Assembly: GCA_944389195.1 (NCBI GenBank)
Contig: CALXLM010000012.1
Span: 1-64,000, forward strand
Source of the DNA: an uncultured Opitutales bacterium
GTDB taxonomy: Bacteria > Verrucomicrobiota > Verrucomicrobiia > Opitutales > Intestinicryptomonadaceae
Length of the DNA stretch: 64,000 nt
Direction of reading: 5' to 3'
Under the pieces are notes generated by a model. It had not been told where the DNA came from and ran no database searches. It saw only the letters and a list, made by a program, of their open reading frames with translations. The position numbers were made by a program, and so were the translations under genes. The number at the start of each line of letters is the position of its first letter. Position 1 is the stretch's first letter. Of this stretch, positions 24,698 to 34,669 are shown piece after piece.

Positions 24698-27199
24698 CTA
24701 CAATTTTTTGCAGGTTCCCCTTCCTCCTTTTTTCTTTTGCGAAAATGCCAGTTTTTTGCCGTCTGAAGCCAGAGACACTTCTATTTCTCCGGCATCCTCG
24801 CATATGGAACCCCGCAGTATCTCTTCCGCCAAAGCGTCCTCGAGCTCGCGCTCTATTGCTCGTTTCAAGGGCCTCGCCCCGTATTTTTCGTCCCAACCCT
24901 TTGAAATAATAAATTCGATAGCTGGGTTTTCAAAGGATATTGTCATGCCTTTTTCGGCAAGACGCGAACGAAGCTTCCCAAGTTCAAGCTCGACGATTTT
25001 TTCCATATCGGCCTTTGTCAGCATTCTAAACAAAACAATGTCGTTTATTCTGTTCAGGAACTCAGGACGAAAAGACTTTTTCATTTCGTCGAGAACCTTT
25101 TCCTTGAGCCTGTCGTAGTCGTCGTCGAAACCCGCGGCGCCGAAACCCATGGAAGGATTTTTTTGGAGAATGTGCGCGCCCACATTGCTTGTCAAAATTA
25201 TTATAGTATTGCGGAAATCCACAGTGCGGCCGAGGCTGTCGGTCAGCCTGCCGTCCTCCAAAACCTGAAGGAGAATCTGCACGACGTCCGGATGCGCCTT
25301 CTCTATCTCGTCGAAAAGAATCACGCTGTATGGGCGGCGCCGAACCTGTTCGGTAAGCTGCCCCCCGTCTTCGTGCCCCACATATCCCGGAGGCGAGCCT
25401 ATAAGGCGCGACACCGAATACTTCTCCATGTACTCGGACATGTCGATTTGAATCAGGGCCTCCTGCTTGCCGAACATCTGTTCCGCGAGCGTCTTTGCAA
25501 GATAGGTTTTCCCCACACCGGTAGGCCCGAGGAACAAAAACGAACCTATCGGTCTCTTAGGATCCTTGAGCGCCGCCCGCGAACGTCGGAGGGCTCTGGC
25601 TATTACGCCTGTTGCCTCCTCCTGCCCGATTACGCGCTCTCGCAGACGTTTGTCTAATTCGAGCAGTTTTGCGCTCTCCTCCTTTTCCATGCGGGAAAGC
25701 GGAATTCCAGTCCATGCGGACACTACGGCATATATGTCGTCCTCACCAACGTCGACGCGCTTGTCTTCAAGCGACTTTTTCCACGCCTCAACGATGTCGC
25801 TCCGCTGTTTTGCAAGCGTCTTTTCGGTGTCGCGCAGACGGGCGGCGTCTTCAAAACGCTGGTCGCGTATCGCGTCCTCCTTTAGCTTCGCCGTTTCTGA
25901 AATCCTCTCGTTTATGTCCAAAACCTCGCGCGGACGCTCGAGCATTTTTATGCGGGCCCGCGAACCCGCCTCGTCTATTACATCGATGGCCTTGTCCGGA
26001 AGAAATCTGCTTGTTATATACCTTTCGGACAGCCTTACGGCCGCGTCGAGGGCGGCGTCGGAATAGGCACAATGATGGTGCTTTTCATAATTGGCCCTGA
26101 GCCCCTTTAATATGAGAACGGCGTCCTCGGGAGAAGGCTCGTCGACCTTCACGCTTTGAAAACGCCTGTCGAGAGCGCTGTCCTTTTCGATAAATTTGCG
26201 GTATTCAGCCAATGTCGTGGCCCCTATGCACTGGAGCGATCCGCGGGAAAGGGCGGGTTTAAAAATATTAGAGGCGTCCATGGCACCCTCGGCTGCTCCC
26301 GCGCCCACTATGGTGTGGAGCTCGTCTATAAACAAAATGACGTCTCCGGACTTTTCTATCTCGTCCATCACGGCCTTGATGCGCTCTTCAAATTGCCCGC
26401 GGTATTTCGTGCCGGCCACCATGAGCGCCATGTCGAGGGTTATCAGGCGCTTTGACGCCAAAAGCTCCGGAACCTCCCCGGAAGCTATCTCCTGCGCCAG
26501 GCCCTCCACTATCGCCGTCTTCCCCACTCCGGCCTCCCCAACCAGAACCGGATTATTTTTTGTTCTGCGGCACAAAATCTGGACAACGCGCATGATTTCG
26601 TTCGACCTGCCCACAACGGGATCGAGTTTCTTGTTTCTGGCAAGTTCGGTCAGATCGCGCCCGAATGCTTTTAGCGCGCTCTGCTTGGGTTGCCCCTGCC
26701 GTTCCCCGTTATCCTGCATCGGAATGTCGGCGGCGGGATCCTCCGGGGCGTCGCCGACAAACTTCGGGTCGAGCTCGGCGAGAATCTGCTTGCGGCAGGC
26801 GTCTATGTTTATCCCAAGTTCCCTAAGAACCGTGGCGGCCACGCCCTCGCCTTCGCGCAACAGCCCCAAAAGGATGTGCTCGGTGCCTATGTAGTTGTGC
26901 TTAAGCTGCGCGGCCTCGTGCGAGGCCAAAGCCAAAACCTTTTTTACGCGCTGCGTGTGCTGAAGCTCCGACGAGGCGTCCGAAGGGAATTCGCCGCCCC
27001 CGACCTGCCGGGAAATTTCGTCGCTCACATTTTCAAGGCTGACGCCCATTTTGCGGAGCACGTTGACGGCTACGCCCTGTCCAAGCCTGATCAGCCCCAA
27101 AAGGATGTGCTCGGTGCCTATGTAGTTGTGCTTTAACCTCGCCGCCTCTTTGCGGGCGAGGGTCAAAACCTGCTGAGCTCTCGGTGTAAAATGTTGCAT
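24698..27199 (-). CDS. clpC: ClpC-type AAA+ unfoldase of the Clp protease
   Basis: Unfolds proteins, including those marked by arginine phosphorylation, and feeds them to ClpP in the cytoplasm. The 833 residues contain two near-identical N-domain repeats (each with [14 protein letters not shown], about residues 1-150), AAA1 with [16 protein letters not shown] and [15 protein letters not shown], a UVR motif in the middle domain ([13 protein letters not shown]) and AAA2 with [13 protein letters not shown] and [12 protein letters not shown]. The N-domain and UVR motif distinguish ClpC from ClpB. The C-terminus ends in a basic tail. It follows mcsB by 60 bases, matching the mcsA-mcsB-clpC order of Firmicutes; no ctsR gene or CtsR box was seen. 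Confidence 0.95.
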   Translation of the reverse strand: MQHFTPRAQQVLTLARKEAARLKHNYIGTEHILLGLIRLGQGVAVNVLRKMGVSLENVSDEISRQVGGGEFPSDASSELQHTQRVKKVLALASHEAAQLKHNYIGTEHILLGLLREGEGVAATVLRELGINIDACRKQILAELDPKFVGDAPEDPAADIPMQDNGERQGQPKQSALKAFGRDLTELARNKKLDPVVGRSNEIMRVVQILCRRTKNNPVLVGEAGVGKTAIVEGLAQEIASGEVPELLASKRLITLDMALMVAGTKYRGQFEERIKAVMDEIEKSGDVILFIDELHTIVGAGAAEGAMDASNIFKPALSRGSLQCIGATTLAEYRKFIEKDSALDRRFQSVKVDEPSPEDAVLILKGLRANYEKHHHCAYSDAALDAAVRLSERYITSRFLPDKAIDVIDEAGSRARIKMLERPREVLDINERISETAKLKEDAIRDQRFEDAARLRDTEKTLAKQRSDIVEAWKKSLEDKRVDVGEDDIYAVVSAWTGIPLSRMEKEESAKLLELDKRLRERVIGQEEATGVIARALRRSRAALKDPKRPIGSFLFLGPTGVGKTYLAKTLAEQMFGKQEALIQIDMSEYMEKYSVSRLIGSPPGYVGHEDGGQLTEQVRRRPYSVILFDEIEKAHPDVVQILLQVLEDGRLTDSLGRTVDFRNTIIILTSNVGAHILQKNPSMGFGAAGFDDDYDRLKEKVLDEMKKSFRPEFLNRINDIVLFRMLTKADMEKIVELELGKLRSRLAEKGMTISFENPAIEFIISKGWDEKYGARPLKRAIERELEDALAEEILRGSICEDAGEIEVSLASDGKKLAFSQKKKGGRGTCKKL

Positions 27200-27259
27200 T
27201 TTGAAAATTGTTTGTAGTGTTGCGTCTCTTTATCGGACATGCCGCAGATATTTAAAGCG

Positions 27260-28309
27260 CTATGCGACCTTAAAATCCGGCAGCGTTTCGGCGAACGCGT
27301 TCAAATACGACGCCCTTACTGCGTCCCGCTCGGAGGGTTCCGACTCCCTTATATTGAACTTATGCTGGAGATGGGACGGCTGGATATCGACAATCGCAGC
27401 GTCAACGCTTTTTATAAGCGCTCCGGCGGATTTGCAAAACCCCATATCGGCGGCCAAACGCACGTTTGAAAGCAAAGAAACGGCTTCGGCCGTGTCGATA
27501 AGCCTGCAATGTTTAAGTAGCGTCGCAGAACGCTCTATCTTATCGACAAGCACAAGCGGAGATTGTTGCATTAATTTCAAGCGGGCATTCGTCTCAAACT
27601 CCGCAAGCTTCCCCCCGAACTTTAGGATTTTGCTTATTATGTCGGGTTCAGACATGCCGAGCGTCTGCTGGTTGGAGAGTTGAAAAAACGCCCCGTATGA
27701 CTCGCTGCCTTCGCCGTTCGCCCCCCTTACGACCATTCCAAGCTGGTTTAAACCCCTGACTATTTTCTCAATTTGCTCGGTTGTCGAAAGCGCCGGAAGA
27801 TGCATCATCAGCGAAGCCCTCATTCCCGTGCCTACATTTGTCGGACACGCCGTGAGATACCCAAAACGGTCGTTAAAGGCATACTCGAGGGTCTCTTCAA
27901 CGGCGTCGTCTATGGCATTTACAGTGCGCCATATCGAATTTAGACACTGGCCTTCGGCAACCGCCTGAATGCGCAAATGATCCTCCTCGTTTATCATGGC
28001 GCTGGCTTTGCCGTCTTTTGAAATGTAAACCCCGGCAAAATCGGCCGCCATCAGAAGCTCGCGGGTGACGTGGCGCTCCTCCATCAGCATGCCCTTTCCG
28101 AAATCGGAAATTTCCGACATTCTTACAAGGCGGCCATCCTTGAATTTTCTAACTTTTGAAAGGGCATGGACGCATTTGTCGAATATTGCGGACAATTCCT
28201 CCGGAGATGCGGAGTTTGCAAAACGCGAATGCGCCAAATTCCGAGCAAGCCTTATGCGCGACGTCACAATTATTGCGGAATTTTTCTTGTGGGGCTTAAG
28301 GTCGATCAT
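27260..28309 (-). CDS. mcsB: Protein-arginine kinase McsB (ATP:guanido phosphotransferase family)
   Basis: Phosphorylates arginine residues of damaged or regulatory proteins, which are then recognised by ClpC-ClpP. The 349-residue length fits McsB. Family features: the N-terminal VTSRIRLARNLAHSRFAN (ATP phosphate-binding arginines), MINEEDHLRIQAVAEG (with the catalytic Glu expected in this loop), YLTACPTNVGTGMRASLMMH and VVRGANGEGSESYGAFFQLSN (with the second ATP-binding arginine). The C-terminal domain typical of McsB, used for sensing phosphoarginine, is present. The start overlaps the mcsA stop by 4 bases (ATGA at 28306-28309), and clpC follows, so the three act as one operon. Confidence 0.93.
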   Translation of the reverse strand: MIDLKPHKKNSAIIVTSRIRLARNLAHSRFANSASPEELSAIFDKCVHALSKVRKFKDGRLVRMSEISDFGKGMLMEERHVTRELLMAADFAGVYISKDGKASAMINEEDHLRIQAVAEGQCLNSIWRTVNAIDDAVEETLEYAFNDRFGYLTACPTNVGTGMRASLMMHLPALSTTEQIEKIVRGLNQLGMVVRGANGEGSESYGAFFQLSNQQTLGMSEPDIISKILKFGGKLAEFETNARLKLMQQSPLVLVDKIERSATLLKHCRLIDTAEAVSLLSNVRLAADMGFCKSAGALIKSVDAAIVDIQPSHLQHKFNIRESEPSERDAVRASYLNAFAETLPDFKVA

Positions 28310-28968
28310 TTGTTGTTTCCGGACAATTTTTTGATTTTGTCGCGCAGTTTGGCCGCATCTTCATAGCGCTCCTCGGATATGGCCTCGGATAATTGCGCCT
28401 CAAGCGACTTCTCGTTTTCCGGATCCCCACTCTGTTGGACTGGCGAATCTGCGCATGCCGAATCCTCGCCAAAATCGCAATCGAATTCGGGGCTTTGCCC
28501 GCCGGATATAAAATCTCCCTCTGGAACGCCATCGTCCAGAGCCACAGACTCCGACGGATTTTCTGTATTTTCTTTTTCGGTAGAAACGAAAGAGTTTGCG
28601 GAGTGCTTTTTTGGTTTTTTGCCTACATGCTCCGTCGCCGCGTGCATTTGCGCAAACAGCTCGAACAGCCTTGCACCGAGCGTATCGTAGCATTCTGTAC
28701 ACGAAAACCTCGCACCTTTTTCCATTTCGGAAAGCGGAGTTCCGCAATTCGGACAAATCCCCGCGCCGGAAGTTTTCGCCATAACTACTTGCTGTTCCAG
28801 CTCCTTTAATTTCGGAAATAGTTCGAGCGGGAGATTAGCGGCGTCCAACGACGCCTTTTCAGCGCATTCCGAACAAAGATGCACCTTCACCTTCTTACCG
28901 CCAATTATTTTGGTGATATGGAAGGTTGCGGGTTTCCCGCATATATCGCATTTGTATTCCGTTGCCAT
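28306..28968 (-). CDS. mcsA: McsA-like zinc-finger activator of the arginine kinase
   Basis: The adaptor that activates McsB in known systems. From ATG 28968 it has 220 residues; a longer open frame upstream only reads antisense through purA and is rejected. Two four-cysteine zinc fingers are visible: YKCDICGK with CSECAEK, and CPNCGTP with CTECY. A UVR motif ends the protein (SEERYEDAAKLRDKIKK). Between them is an acidic, low-complexity linker of roughly 60 residues (FDCDFGEDSACADS region), which makes it longer than the Bacillus protein (185). It starts 33 bases after purA, so purA may be the first gene of the operon. Confidence 0.88.
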   Translation of the reverse strand: MATEYKCDICGKPATFHITKIIGGKKVKVHLCSECAEKASLDAANLPLELFPKLKELEQQVVMAKTSGAGICPNCGTPLSEMEKGARFSCTECYDTLGARLFELFAQMHAATEHVGKKPKKHSANSFVSTEKENTENPSESVALDDGVPEGDFISGGQSPEFDCDFGEDSACADSPVQQSGDPENEKSLEAQLSEAISEERYEDAAKLRDKIKKLSGNNK

Positions 28969-29000
28969 TTTTTCAAGCGGGCGCGGCAGGGCCCGTGTTT

Positions 29001-30548
29001 TTATTGTGCCAATTTTATTAGTTCTTCGGTCGGGGGAATGTCCTTTATTATCTGCGACTGCATGGGCCCGACCCCTATGTATCGCAAATTGGGCACGTTT
29101 TTTAAGCCCGATTTGGACGCAACTTCGACGACACTCTTCATGCAAAACGCCACATAGCGCTTCGCATTTTCCGGCAAATCGCCGAAAGAGCGCACATTGG
29201 AAATGTCCTGGCCCCAACCCTTGAGCGCCGAATAGACAGGGCGCAGGCGCCTGCGTGTTTCGTCGCAGCGCGGCACGCCGCAATAGATCTTTCCAGTGGA
29301 ATCGTCCACATAGGCCGTACACACGAGAAGGTCGCCGTCGCGCCACTCTCCTGAATATGACAGAGCGTCGAGCTTGTTTATTACGATGTCGTCGTAGCCA
29401 CCATATCTGAGTGCGTCCCCCTTTTCCACGGCGTCGAACCAGCCCACCATTCTCTGGCGCCCGGTGCTTGTGCCGTACTCGAGCTCCTTGAGCTTTTGGG
29501 CGAGAGGGTGGCTGTCGTCCATGCGGGTGAGGAAAACATGGGTACCCACTTTCGTATCGTAAGCCTTGCAGCATCCGAGGGTGTGTACGGCGCGCAGCGG
29601 AATGCACGCGCTCTGGAAAAATTCTGGAACCCCCGTGTGCGAAGCCGTGACGTTTGGCGCAAATCCGTGCCGCTTGTCGAGCCAGTACGACTGCCCGTAT
29701 TCGCCTATAATATACTTTCCTTCCGCAAGCGCGCCGAGGCACGCCTCCCGAACGTCACCGATGTTTTTTGCCAATTTTTCACCTGCGTTCCAATATTCGT
29801 CCACAACGGCGCCAATGTCGATAGAGAAAGGTTCCTTTCCCATGAACCTTTCGAACGAAAATTCGGACTCGGGAAATATTCCGTCTTTTATCGCCTCGGC
29901 GTTTGCCCTGATTTCCGCCTTTGTAAGCGCGGCAAAGAATTGGGACCATTTTTCGGGAGAAACCCTGCAAACGTGGCGGATTATGTCGCATGCCCGTTCA
30001 AGCTTGGAAGCGAGCCTGCGCTCAAAATTCCGCCTGTCGCCCAAAAATTCCGAATAGCAAATTTGAAACTGGCTTGTTTCGTCGGCATACGAGGGCGTTA
30101 TGCCCCTTCCTGTCGAACCGCGCGGCTCCTCCTTGAGAACATTTACGCGGTAATCCTCCCACGCCAAATCGAGCAGCCTGTGCCCGATGTCCGAGACCAT
30201 GGTGCGCTCGTCTATCAGCAACCTGCCGAAAATGTCATATCCCCGCTTCTCGAGCGGCATGCCCTCCCAAAGAAATTTCCGCGGATCAGCTACGACGCCC
30301 GCGCCGACAGCCAAAGTTCGAACATCTTTTTCTATTACGCCCGCCGGAAGAAGATTAAGCTTTATGCCGCCGGCGGTATGGCCGGAATTGGCGCCGCCGT
30401 TTACCTTTATCACTATGGCGGCTATGTCGTTTTGCCCCGTTTTGGATTTCAATTCGTCTATAACTTCATAGACGAGGCGTCCCTTGCCCTCGTCGCCCAT
30501 GCTGATTCCCACATCGGCGATTATTTGACTTTTAAATTCTGTAAGCAT
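29001..30548 (-). CDS. purA: Adenylosuccinate synthetase, long divergent form
   Basis: Converts IMP and aspartate to adenylosuccinate with GTP, the first step to AMP. Diagnostic motifs: [14 protein letters not shown] (phosphate loop; the usual Trp before GDEGKG is Met), [14 protein letters not shown], and [13 protein letters not shown] (family STGRGIGP). At 515 residues it is well above the usual 430, with extra sequence around [14 protein letters not shown] to [10 protein letters not shown] and near the C-terminus. The aspartate-binding region is plausible as [14 protein letters not shown]. It lies 33 bases upstream of mcsA on the same strand. The call is firm at family level; the extra segments are unexplained. 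Confidence 0.85.
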   Translation of the reverse strand: MLTEFKSQIIADVGISMGDEGKGRLVYEVIDELKSKTGQNDIAAIVIKVNGGANSGHTAGGIKLNLLPAGVIEKDVRTLAVGAGVVADPRKFLWEGMPLEKRGYDIFGRLLIDERTMVSDIGHRLLDLAWEDYRVNVLKEEPRGSTGRGITPSYADETSQFQICYSEFLGDRRNFERRLASKLERACDIIRHVCRVSPEKWSQFFAALTKAEIRANAEAIKDGIFPESEFSFERFMGKEPFSIDIGAVVDEYWNAGEKLAKNIGDVREACLGALAEGKYIIGEYGQSYWLDKRHGFAPNVTASHTGVPEFFQSACIPLRAVHTLGCCKAYDTKVGTHVFLTRMDDSHPLAQKLKELEYGTSTGRQRMVGWFDAVEKGDALRYGGYDDIVINKLDALSYSGEWRDGDLLVCTAYVDDSTGKIYCGVPRCDETRRRLRPVYSALKGWGQDISNVRSFGDLPENAKRYVAFCMKSVVEVASKSGLKNVPNLRYIGVGPMQSQIIKDIPPTEELIKLAQ

Positions 30549-30940
30549 TGTCTTTTACAATTTAAACAGTCTTTCAACAATGAAGTTTTGCTTTTATTTT
30601 ACAACACCTATTTTTAAAAAAAATGCTATATTTTCCGCGATACGTCCCTAAAAAAGAAACTTTCACGGACGCCAGGCTCGCGGCGCGGCGGTTTTTATCT
30701 AAAAAACCCGTCCGTGATGCACAATGCGCCGGAATCTCAATTCGAAACGAACGCTGAAATATGAAAGACACTTGCGCGCAAATAAAGTGTCAATTTATGA
30801 AAAGCGAAAAATCGAAGCCTAAAATTGCAATTAATTGCTTGCGGGAATGTGAAAATCCATCATCATTCCCAAAAAAGGGGAATTATTGTTTTACATTTAA
30901 AACATATTCGGTTGTCTTTTGCATGGCGACCGGCGGCAAT
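30549..30940. other. Divergent intergenic region between purA and the cytochrome gene
   Basis: About 390 bases with no accepted gene. An in-frame ATG at 30761 would lengthen the cytochrome by 60 residues without a signal peptide at the new end, so it is rejected. The notable feature is the inverted repeat at 30663-30717. Promoters for both directions are expected here but no clear one was picked. Confidence 0.6.
30663..30717. repeat. Long inverted repeat with nested hairpin
   Basis: TCACGGACG (30663-30671) is the exact reverse complement of CGTCCGTGA (30709-30717). The 37 bases between contain a second, A/T-rich hairpin (GGTTTTT pairing with AAAAAACC around ATCT). It could be a structured leader for purA or for the cytochrome gene, a protein site or a terminator; the sequence alone does not decide. 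Confidence 0.5.
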
Positions 30941-32788
30941 ATGAGAAATATCATAGCAACATTGTTTATTTTGGCGTTTATAACTGCTGCAGCGCGGGCG
31001 GAGGATTCTTCGCCGGTGTACGGGGACATACCGGATTACGGCGAGAAATATCTCAGCCCGGATTTCGTAAAGGTTCACGGAGAACGCGTTTATGTCACGG
31101 CGCGCACCGGAGACGAACTAATCATTTTAAAGGGCGATAAAATCGAAAGGCGTATAAAGCTGAACGGGCATCCTTCGGGAGTGGCGGTCTCAAAAGACGG
31201 CAAATACGCGTTTGTCACAATAGCCCATCCCGACGGAAAATTGCTGAAAATCGAAACTGCGACAGGGAAAACAGTATCGTCCGCCGAAGCCGGGCACATG
31301 CCGCGGGCGGTCGCGCTTTCGCCGGATTCGAAAACAGTTTATGTCGCCAACCAGTTTGAAAATAAAGTGCGTTCGTACGAGGCGTCGAATCTGAAAAAGA
31401 TCGCCGAAGGAAAAGTTTTGCGCGACGCCTTTTCTATAGCCCCCTCACCCGACGGTAAAAAGCTCTTTGTGGTCAATCAGCTGCCCGAAGCAAAAGGGGG
31501 GCTCTACGAGGAAAACATAGCCGCCGCGGTATCGGTTTTAGACGCTACTACGCTAGCCGCCGCCGCAAAAATAGACCTTCCGAACGGTTCCATAAACGCG
31601 CAGGACATTGCGGTTTCCCCGGACGGAGCCTTCGCGTATTGCACGCATGTTGTGGCACGCTTCAACGTGCCTACCACGCAGGTTGAGCGCGGCTGGATAA
31701 ACACAAACGCCGTAAGCGTCATAGACGCGAAAAAAAACGAGCTTATCGCTACCGTTTTGCTCGACGACATGGAGCTCGGCGCCGCCAATCCGTACGGCAT
31801 AGCTTTGGCCGGCAATGGGAAATACCTGGTTGTCGCCCACGCCGGCACGCACGAAATCAGCGTGATCGACCGGAAAAAGCTCGACGGACGCGTGGCGGAA
31901 ACCTTCTCTAAATCAGACGACAAGGCAGCCACCTTTGAAGCGGTATGCAACGACCTCTCGTTTTTGTCCGGAATCAGAAAACGCGTTAAGCTCGACGGTT
32001 TCGGTCCGCGGCACCTGTCGGCATTCGGCGACAACTTCGCATACGTCGGGCTCTATTATTCCGACGTCTTGAACAAGGTCGATTTGGAGTCTCTAAGCGT
32101 AAAGAAAGTGCCACTTGGCGGAAACGAAAATCTAAACGAGATACGACTCGGGGACCTCTATTTCCACGACGCCTCGCTGTGCTTTCAAAAATGGCTATCG
32201 TGCGTGACATGCCATACGGAAGTGCGCTCCGACGCCCTTAATTGGGATTTGCTAAACGACGGTATGGGAAACCCCAAACAATCAAAATCGATGCTTTTTG
32301 CGCATTTCACGCCGCCAAGCATGATTACGGCGGTCAGAGACAACGCGAAAATTGCGGTGCGCAAGGGAATACAATACATACAATTCACGCGCCGCCCTGA
32401 AAAGGATTCCGTGGCGATAGACAAATATCTTTCATCGCTGCGTCCCGTCAGAAGTCCGCACCTTGTGGGGGGCAAAATGTCGGAGGCGGCGGAACGCGGA
32501 GAACTTATTTTTGAAATCGCAAAATGTTCGCATTGCCATTCCGGAAATTATTACACGGATATGAAAAGGCACGATGTAGGCTCCGGCCTCGACGAATACA
32601 AGGGCTTTGCATTCGACACTCCTACCCTTTGCGAAGTTTGGCGAACCGCCCCATACCTTTACGACGGCCGCGCCCGCACGATATTTGATATGTTTAAAAA
32701 ATATAATGCCGGCGACAAGCATGGCATCACCTCAGACCTTAACGACGACGAATTGAAGGATTTAGAGGCTTACATTCTCACTTTGTAG
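30941..32788 (+). CDS. Periplasmic YVTN beta-propeller fused to a dihaem cytochrome c domain
   Basis: A secreted redox protein of about 615 residues; substrate unknown. ATG 30941 gives a clean signal peptide (MRNIIATLFILAFITAAARA). The N-terminal half is a beta-propeller of YVTN/SMP-30 type (GVAVSKDGKYAFVT, AVALSPDSKTVYVANQ, SIAPSPDGKKLFVVNQ, DIAVSPDGAFAYCTH). The C-terminal half has two haem motifs, C421-VTC-H425 and C529-SHC-H533, and the sequence PTLCEVWRTAPYLYDGR seen in MauG/cytochrome c peroxidase-like proteins. Propeller-dihaem fusions of this kind occur in many environmental bacteria. A typical distal Met ligand is not obvious. No partner genes are adjacent. It implies some respiratory or peroxide-linked electron transfer. 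Confidence 0.85.
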   Translation: MRNIIATLFILAFITAAARAEDSSPVYGDIPDYGEKYLSPDFVKVHGERVYVTARTGDELIILKGDKIERRIKLNGHPSGVAVSKDGKYAFVTIAHPDGKLLKIETATGKTVSSAEAGHMPRAVALSPDSKTVYVANQFENKVRSYEASNLKKIAEGKVLRDAFSIAPSPDGKKLFVVNQLPEAKGGLYEENIAAAVSVLDATTLAAAAKIDLPNGSINAQDIAVSPDGAFAYCTHVVARFNVPTTQVERGWINTNAVSVIDAKKNELIATVLLDDMELGAANPYGIALAGNGKYLVVAHAGTHEISVIDRKKLDGRVAETFSKSDDKAATFEAVCNDLSFLSGIRKRVKLDGFGPRHLSAFGDNFAYVGLYYSDVLNKVDLESLSVKKVPLGGNENLNEIRLGDLYFHDASLCFQKWLSCVTCHTEVRSDALNWDLLNDGMGNPKQSKSMLFAHFTPPSMITAVRDNAKIAVRKGIQYIQFTRRPEKDSVAIDKYLSSLRPVRSPHLVGGKMSEAAERGELIFEIAKCSHCHSGNYYTDMKRHDVGSGLDEYKGFAFDTPTLCEVWRTAPYLYDGRARTIFDMFKKYNAGDKHGITSDLNDDELKDLEAYILTL

Positions 32789-33052
32789 CCGGCAGATTAT
32801 AATCCTATTCCGAACGGTCTATGCGCTTTCCCCGAAGGGCCTTTGTGCTTTTGCAGGTACTGATATTTTCCCGTCTGCAATACTGGATTAAATGCGCAAA
32901 TTTTTTTAATTTGCGGCATGTTAATTTATATAAATAAAAAAAAGTCAATATATTTCAAATAAACACAAATAGAAAACAAAATAAACAAAGAAATTAATTG
33001 TTAAACACAGATTTTCTACCTAAAAAGTTAAAAAGAAGAAAGATAATGCAAT

Positions 33053-34411
33053 ATGAAAACCGTTAAATTATTTGCAATATTTGCCACTATATCAGCCTCG
33101 ACATTCGTCGGCGCTTCCACAGTCACAATTTCCGGTTCAAGCACAGAGCGAGTTCAAATCTCCGGATTCAATTCCGACGACGATGTCGTACTCGATTCTT
33201 CCATAAGCGCCAACTTTGCGGGCGCGGGCAAAACGATGAAATCTCTGTCGTCGGCCGGAGACGTGTCGATAGCCCTGCCCGGCAACAACTTATTGGGCAA
33301 TCTCATAGATATCAACGCGGCGAGCGGCACGGTTTCGGCGGTAGATATCGAAGGGGCATTTTCAATGAATTATTCGGTTATGGAGATAACCAATTCGCAC
33401 GCTGACAGTACAGCGGTAGCCACGGTTACTTTTGGTTCCCTGTCGCTTATTAGTGGATCTGTTTCACCGAACGACCAAATGCAATCTATTAAATTTGAGA
33501 ATGTCAACGCCGTCGTAAACACTGTTTCGGGAGCTACAATAGGAAACAACCACAATGACGGTAAAAACATTTCCACAATAAGTGTTGGACAAGGTGCGAA
33601 TGTGACATGGAACGGAGCGCAAGCTTACGGGCTCAGCGGGCGCCTGATTGTAAATGGCACTTTCACCACAAACGACACTCCCACGTTTGATCCGGGATCC
33701 CTTGTGACGATAGGCTCAGGCGGGACGATGAACCTCTCCACATTCGTAGTGTTCGGCGGGCTCGAAAGCATAGGCAATTTAAACCAGTTGACAGCCGACG
33801 GCATCGGTTTTAGGGGAGGCGTCGCCAACATATATGAAGACGCCGTTTGGAACGTGCGTGGCAAGCTCCACATTTATTCTGGAGCTGATGTTTCCATATA
33901 CAGCTCACATGTCACACTCTCCTATGCCACCGAGCCTCGCGTGCTTCTTGAAGGAGGAAAGCTTTCGCTCTACGCAAATCTTATCCCACAAGTAGAAATA
34001 GGAAGCAATATAAATATAGGGATACTCGGGACCCAGGAATCCACGCTCGTCGTTGGGGCTGACGTTTCGTTTGGATATATAAACCAGATGTCAAACGTAG
34101 CCACAAACATTATACTTAGTGACGGTGGTATCCTAAGGCTTGTTTATGATAACAACCCGCTTACACTTCAAAGTGAAGGTTTAAGAATTTTCAATTTTGA
34201 AGAAAACAAGGTTTATGTAGGATTAAACGTCACCCCAGGAGAACTCGGGTTCATAAAGCTCTATGCGGGCACCGATTTGGAGTCATTTATAGGGACAGCC
34301 AAACTTACCTCCGACGGCTGGCTTACTGCGATTCCGGAGCCCGCGGAGTGGGCTGCTGTATTGTGTGCGGCAGCTCTGGCTGCCATTTCCTTCAGGAAAA
34401 GAAAAAACTAA
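33053..34411 (+). CDS. PEP-CTERM surface protein, beta-rich
   Basis: A 452-residue exported protein with a signal peptide (MKTVKLFAIFATISASTFVG) and a C-terminal PEP-CTERM signal: IPEPAEWA, then a hydrophobic stretch (AVLCAAALAAISF) and RKRKN. The tail is nearly the same as in the protein at 7960-9711, so both probably pass through one exosortase pathway. The body is rich in Ser, Asn, Val and Gly in short strands (TVTISGSS, LIVNGTFTTND, LVTIGSGGTMNLS), as in beta-helical autotransporter-like passengers. A purine-rich AGAAGAAAG lies before the ATG. A strong terminator follows. Role unknown; such proteins are usually placed at the cell surface or in the matrix. Confidence 0.78.
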   Translation: MKTVKLFAIFATISASTFVGASTVTISGSSTERVQISGFNSDDDVVLDSSISANFAGAGKTMKSLSSAGDVSIALPGNNLLGNLIDINAASGTVSAVDIEGAFSMNYSVMEITNSHADSTAVATVTFGSLSLISGSVSPNDQMQSIKFENVNAVVNTVSGATIGNNHNDGKNISTISVGQGANVTWNGAQAYGLSGRLIVNGTFTTNDTPTFDPGSLVTIGSGGTMNLSTFVVFGGLESIGNLNQLTADGIGFRGGVANIYEDAVWNVRGKLHIYSGADVSIYSSHVTLSYATEPRVLLEGGKLSLYANLIPQVEIGSNINIGILGTQESTLVVGADVSFGYINQMSNVATNIILSDGGILRLVYDNNPLTLQSEGLRIFNFEENKVYVGLNVTPGELGFIKLYAGTDLESFIGTAKLTSDGWLTAIPEPAEWAAVLCAAALAAISFRKRKN

Positions 34412-34440
34412 GGCTTACCTCCTTATAAGGTAAATACTCT

Positions 34441-34478
34441 AAACGGCCGGATTTCCGATGGGGGAACGGCCGTTTTTT
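34441..34478 (+). terminator. Intrinsic terminator after the second PEP-CTERM gene
   Basis: AAACGGCCG (34441-34449) pairs with CGGCCGTTT (34467-34475) and runs into a T tract; the 17-base loop has a small inner TTCC/GGAA pairing. Confidence 0.82.
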
Positions 34479-34521
34479 AATCCGCAAAACGTTCTGCGAG
34501 AATTTTTAGTCCGATAAAAAA

Positions 34522-34549
34522 TTGACAAACCTCGGATTACTTTTAAAGA
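34522..34549 (+). promoter_or_regulatory. Candidate promoter of the helicase-IbrAB cassette
   Basis: TTGACA at 34522-34527 and TAAAGA at 34544-34549 with a 16-base spacer, about 120 bases before the first cassette gene. A second possible -35 (TTGACT, 34616-34621) lies closer but lacks a good -10. Confidence 0.35.
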
Positions 34550-34669
34550 GATTTTATCCGTTGCAGGGTATACGGTACAGCGAAGCGCAATAGAGGGGGA
34601 AGAAGATAAAAGTACTTGACTGACATTCGGGGACTTTATGGTTTTTATATGTAAATCAAGGCGGTTCAA

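Noticed and set aside
26700-27199. Repeat array inside clpC
   Set aside because: The repeated [14 protein letters not shown] segments are the two normal N-domain repeats of ClpC, not a CRISPR or mobile repeat.
28969-29742. Long N-terminal extension of the mcsA reading frame (to 29742)
   Set aside because: It runs antisense through purA, has an Arg/His-rich shadow composition, and McsA has a proper start with its first zinc finger at 28968.
29496-30617. 373-codon plus-strand frame opposite purA
   Set aside because: purA motifs are clear on the minus strand; the opposite frame shows no family pattern.
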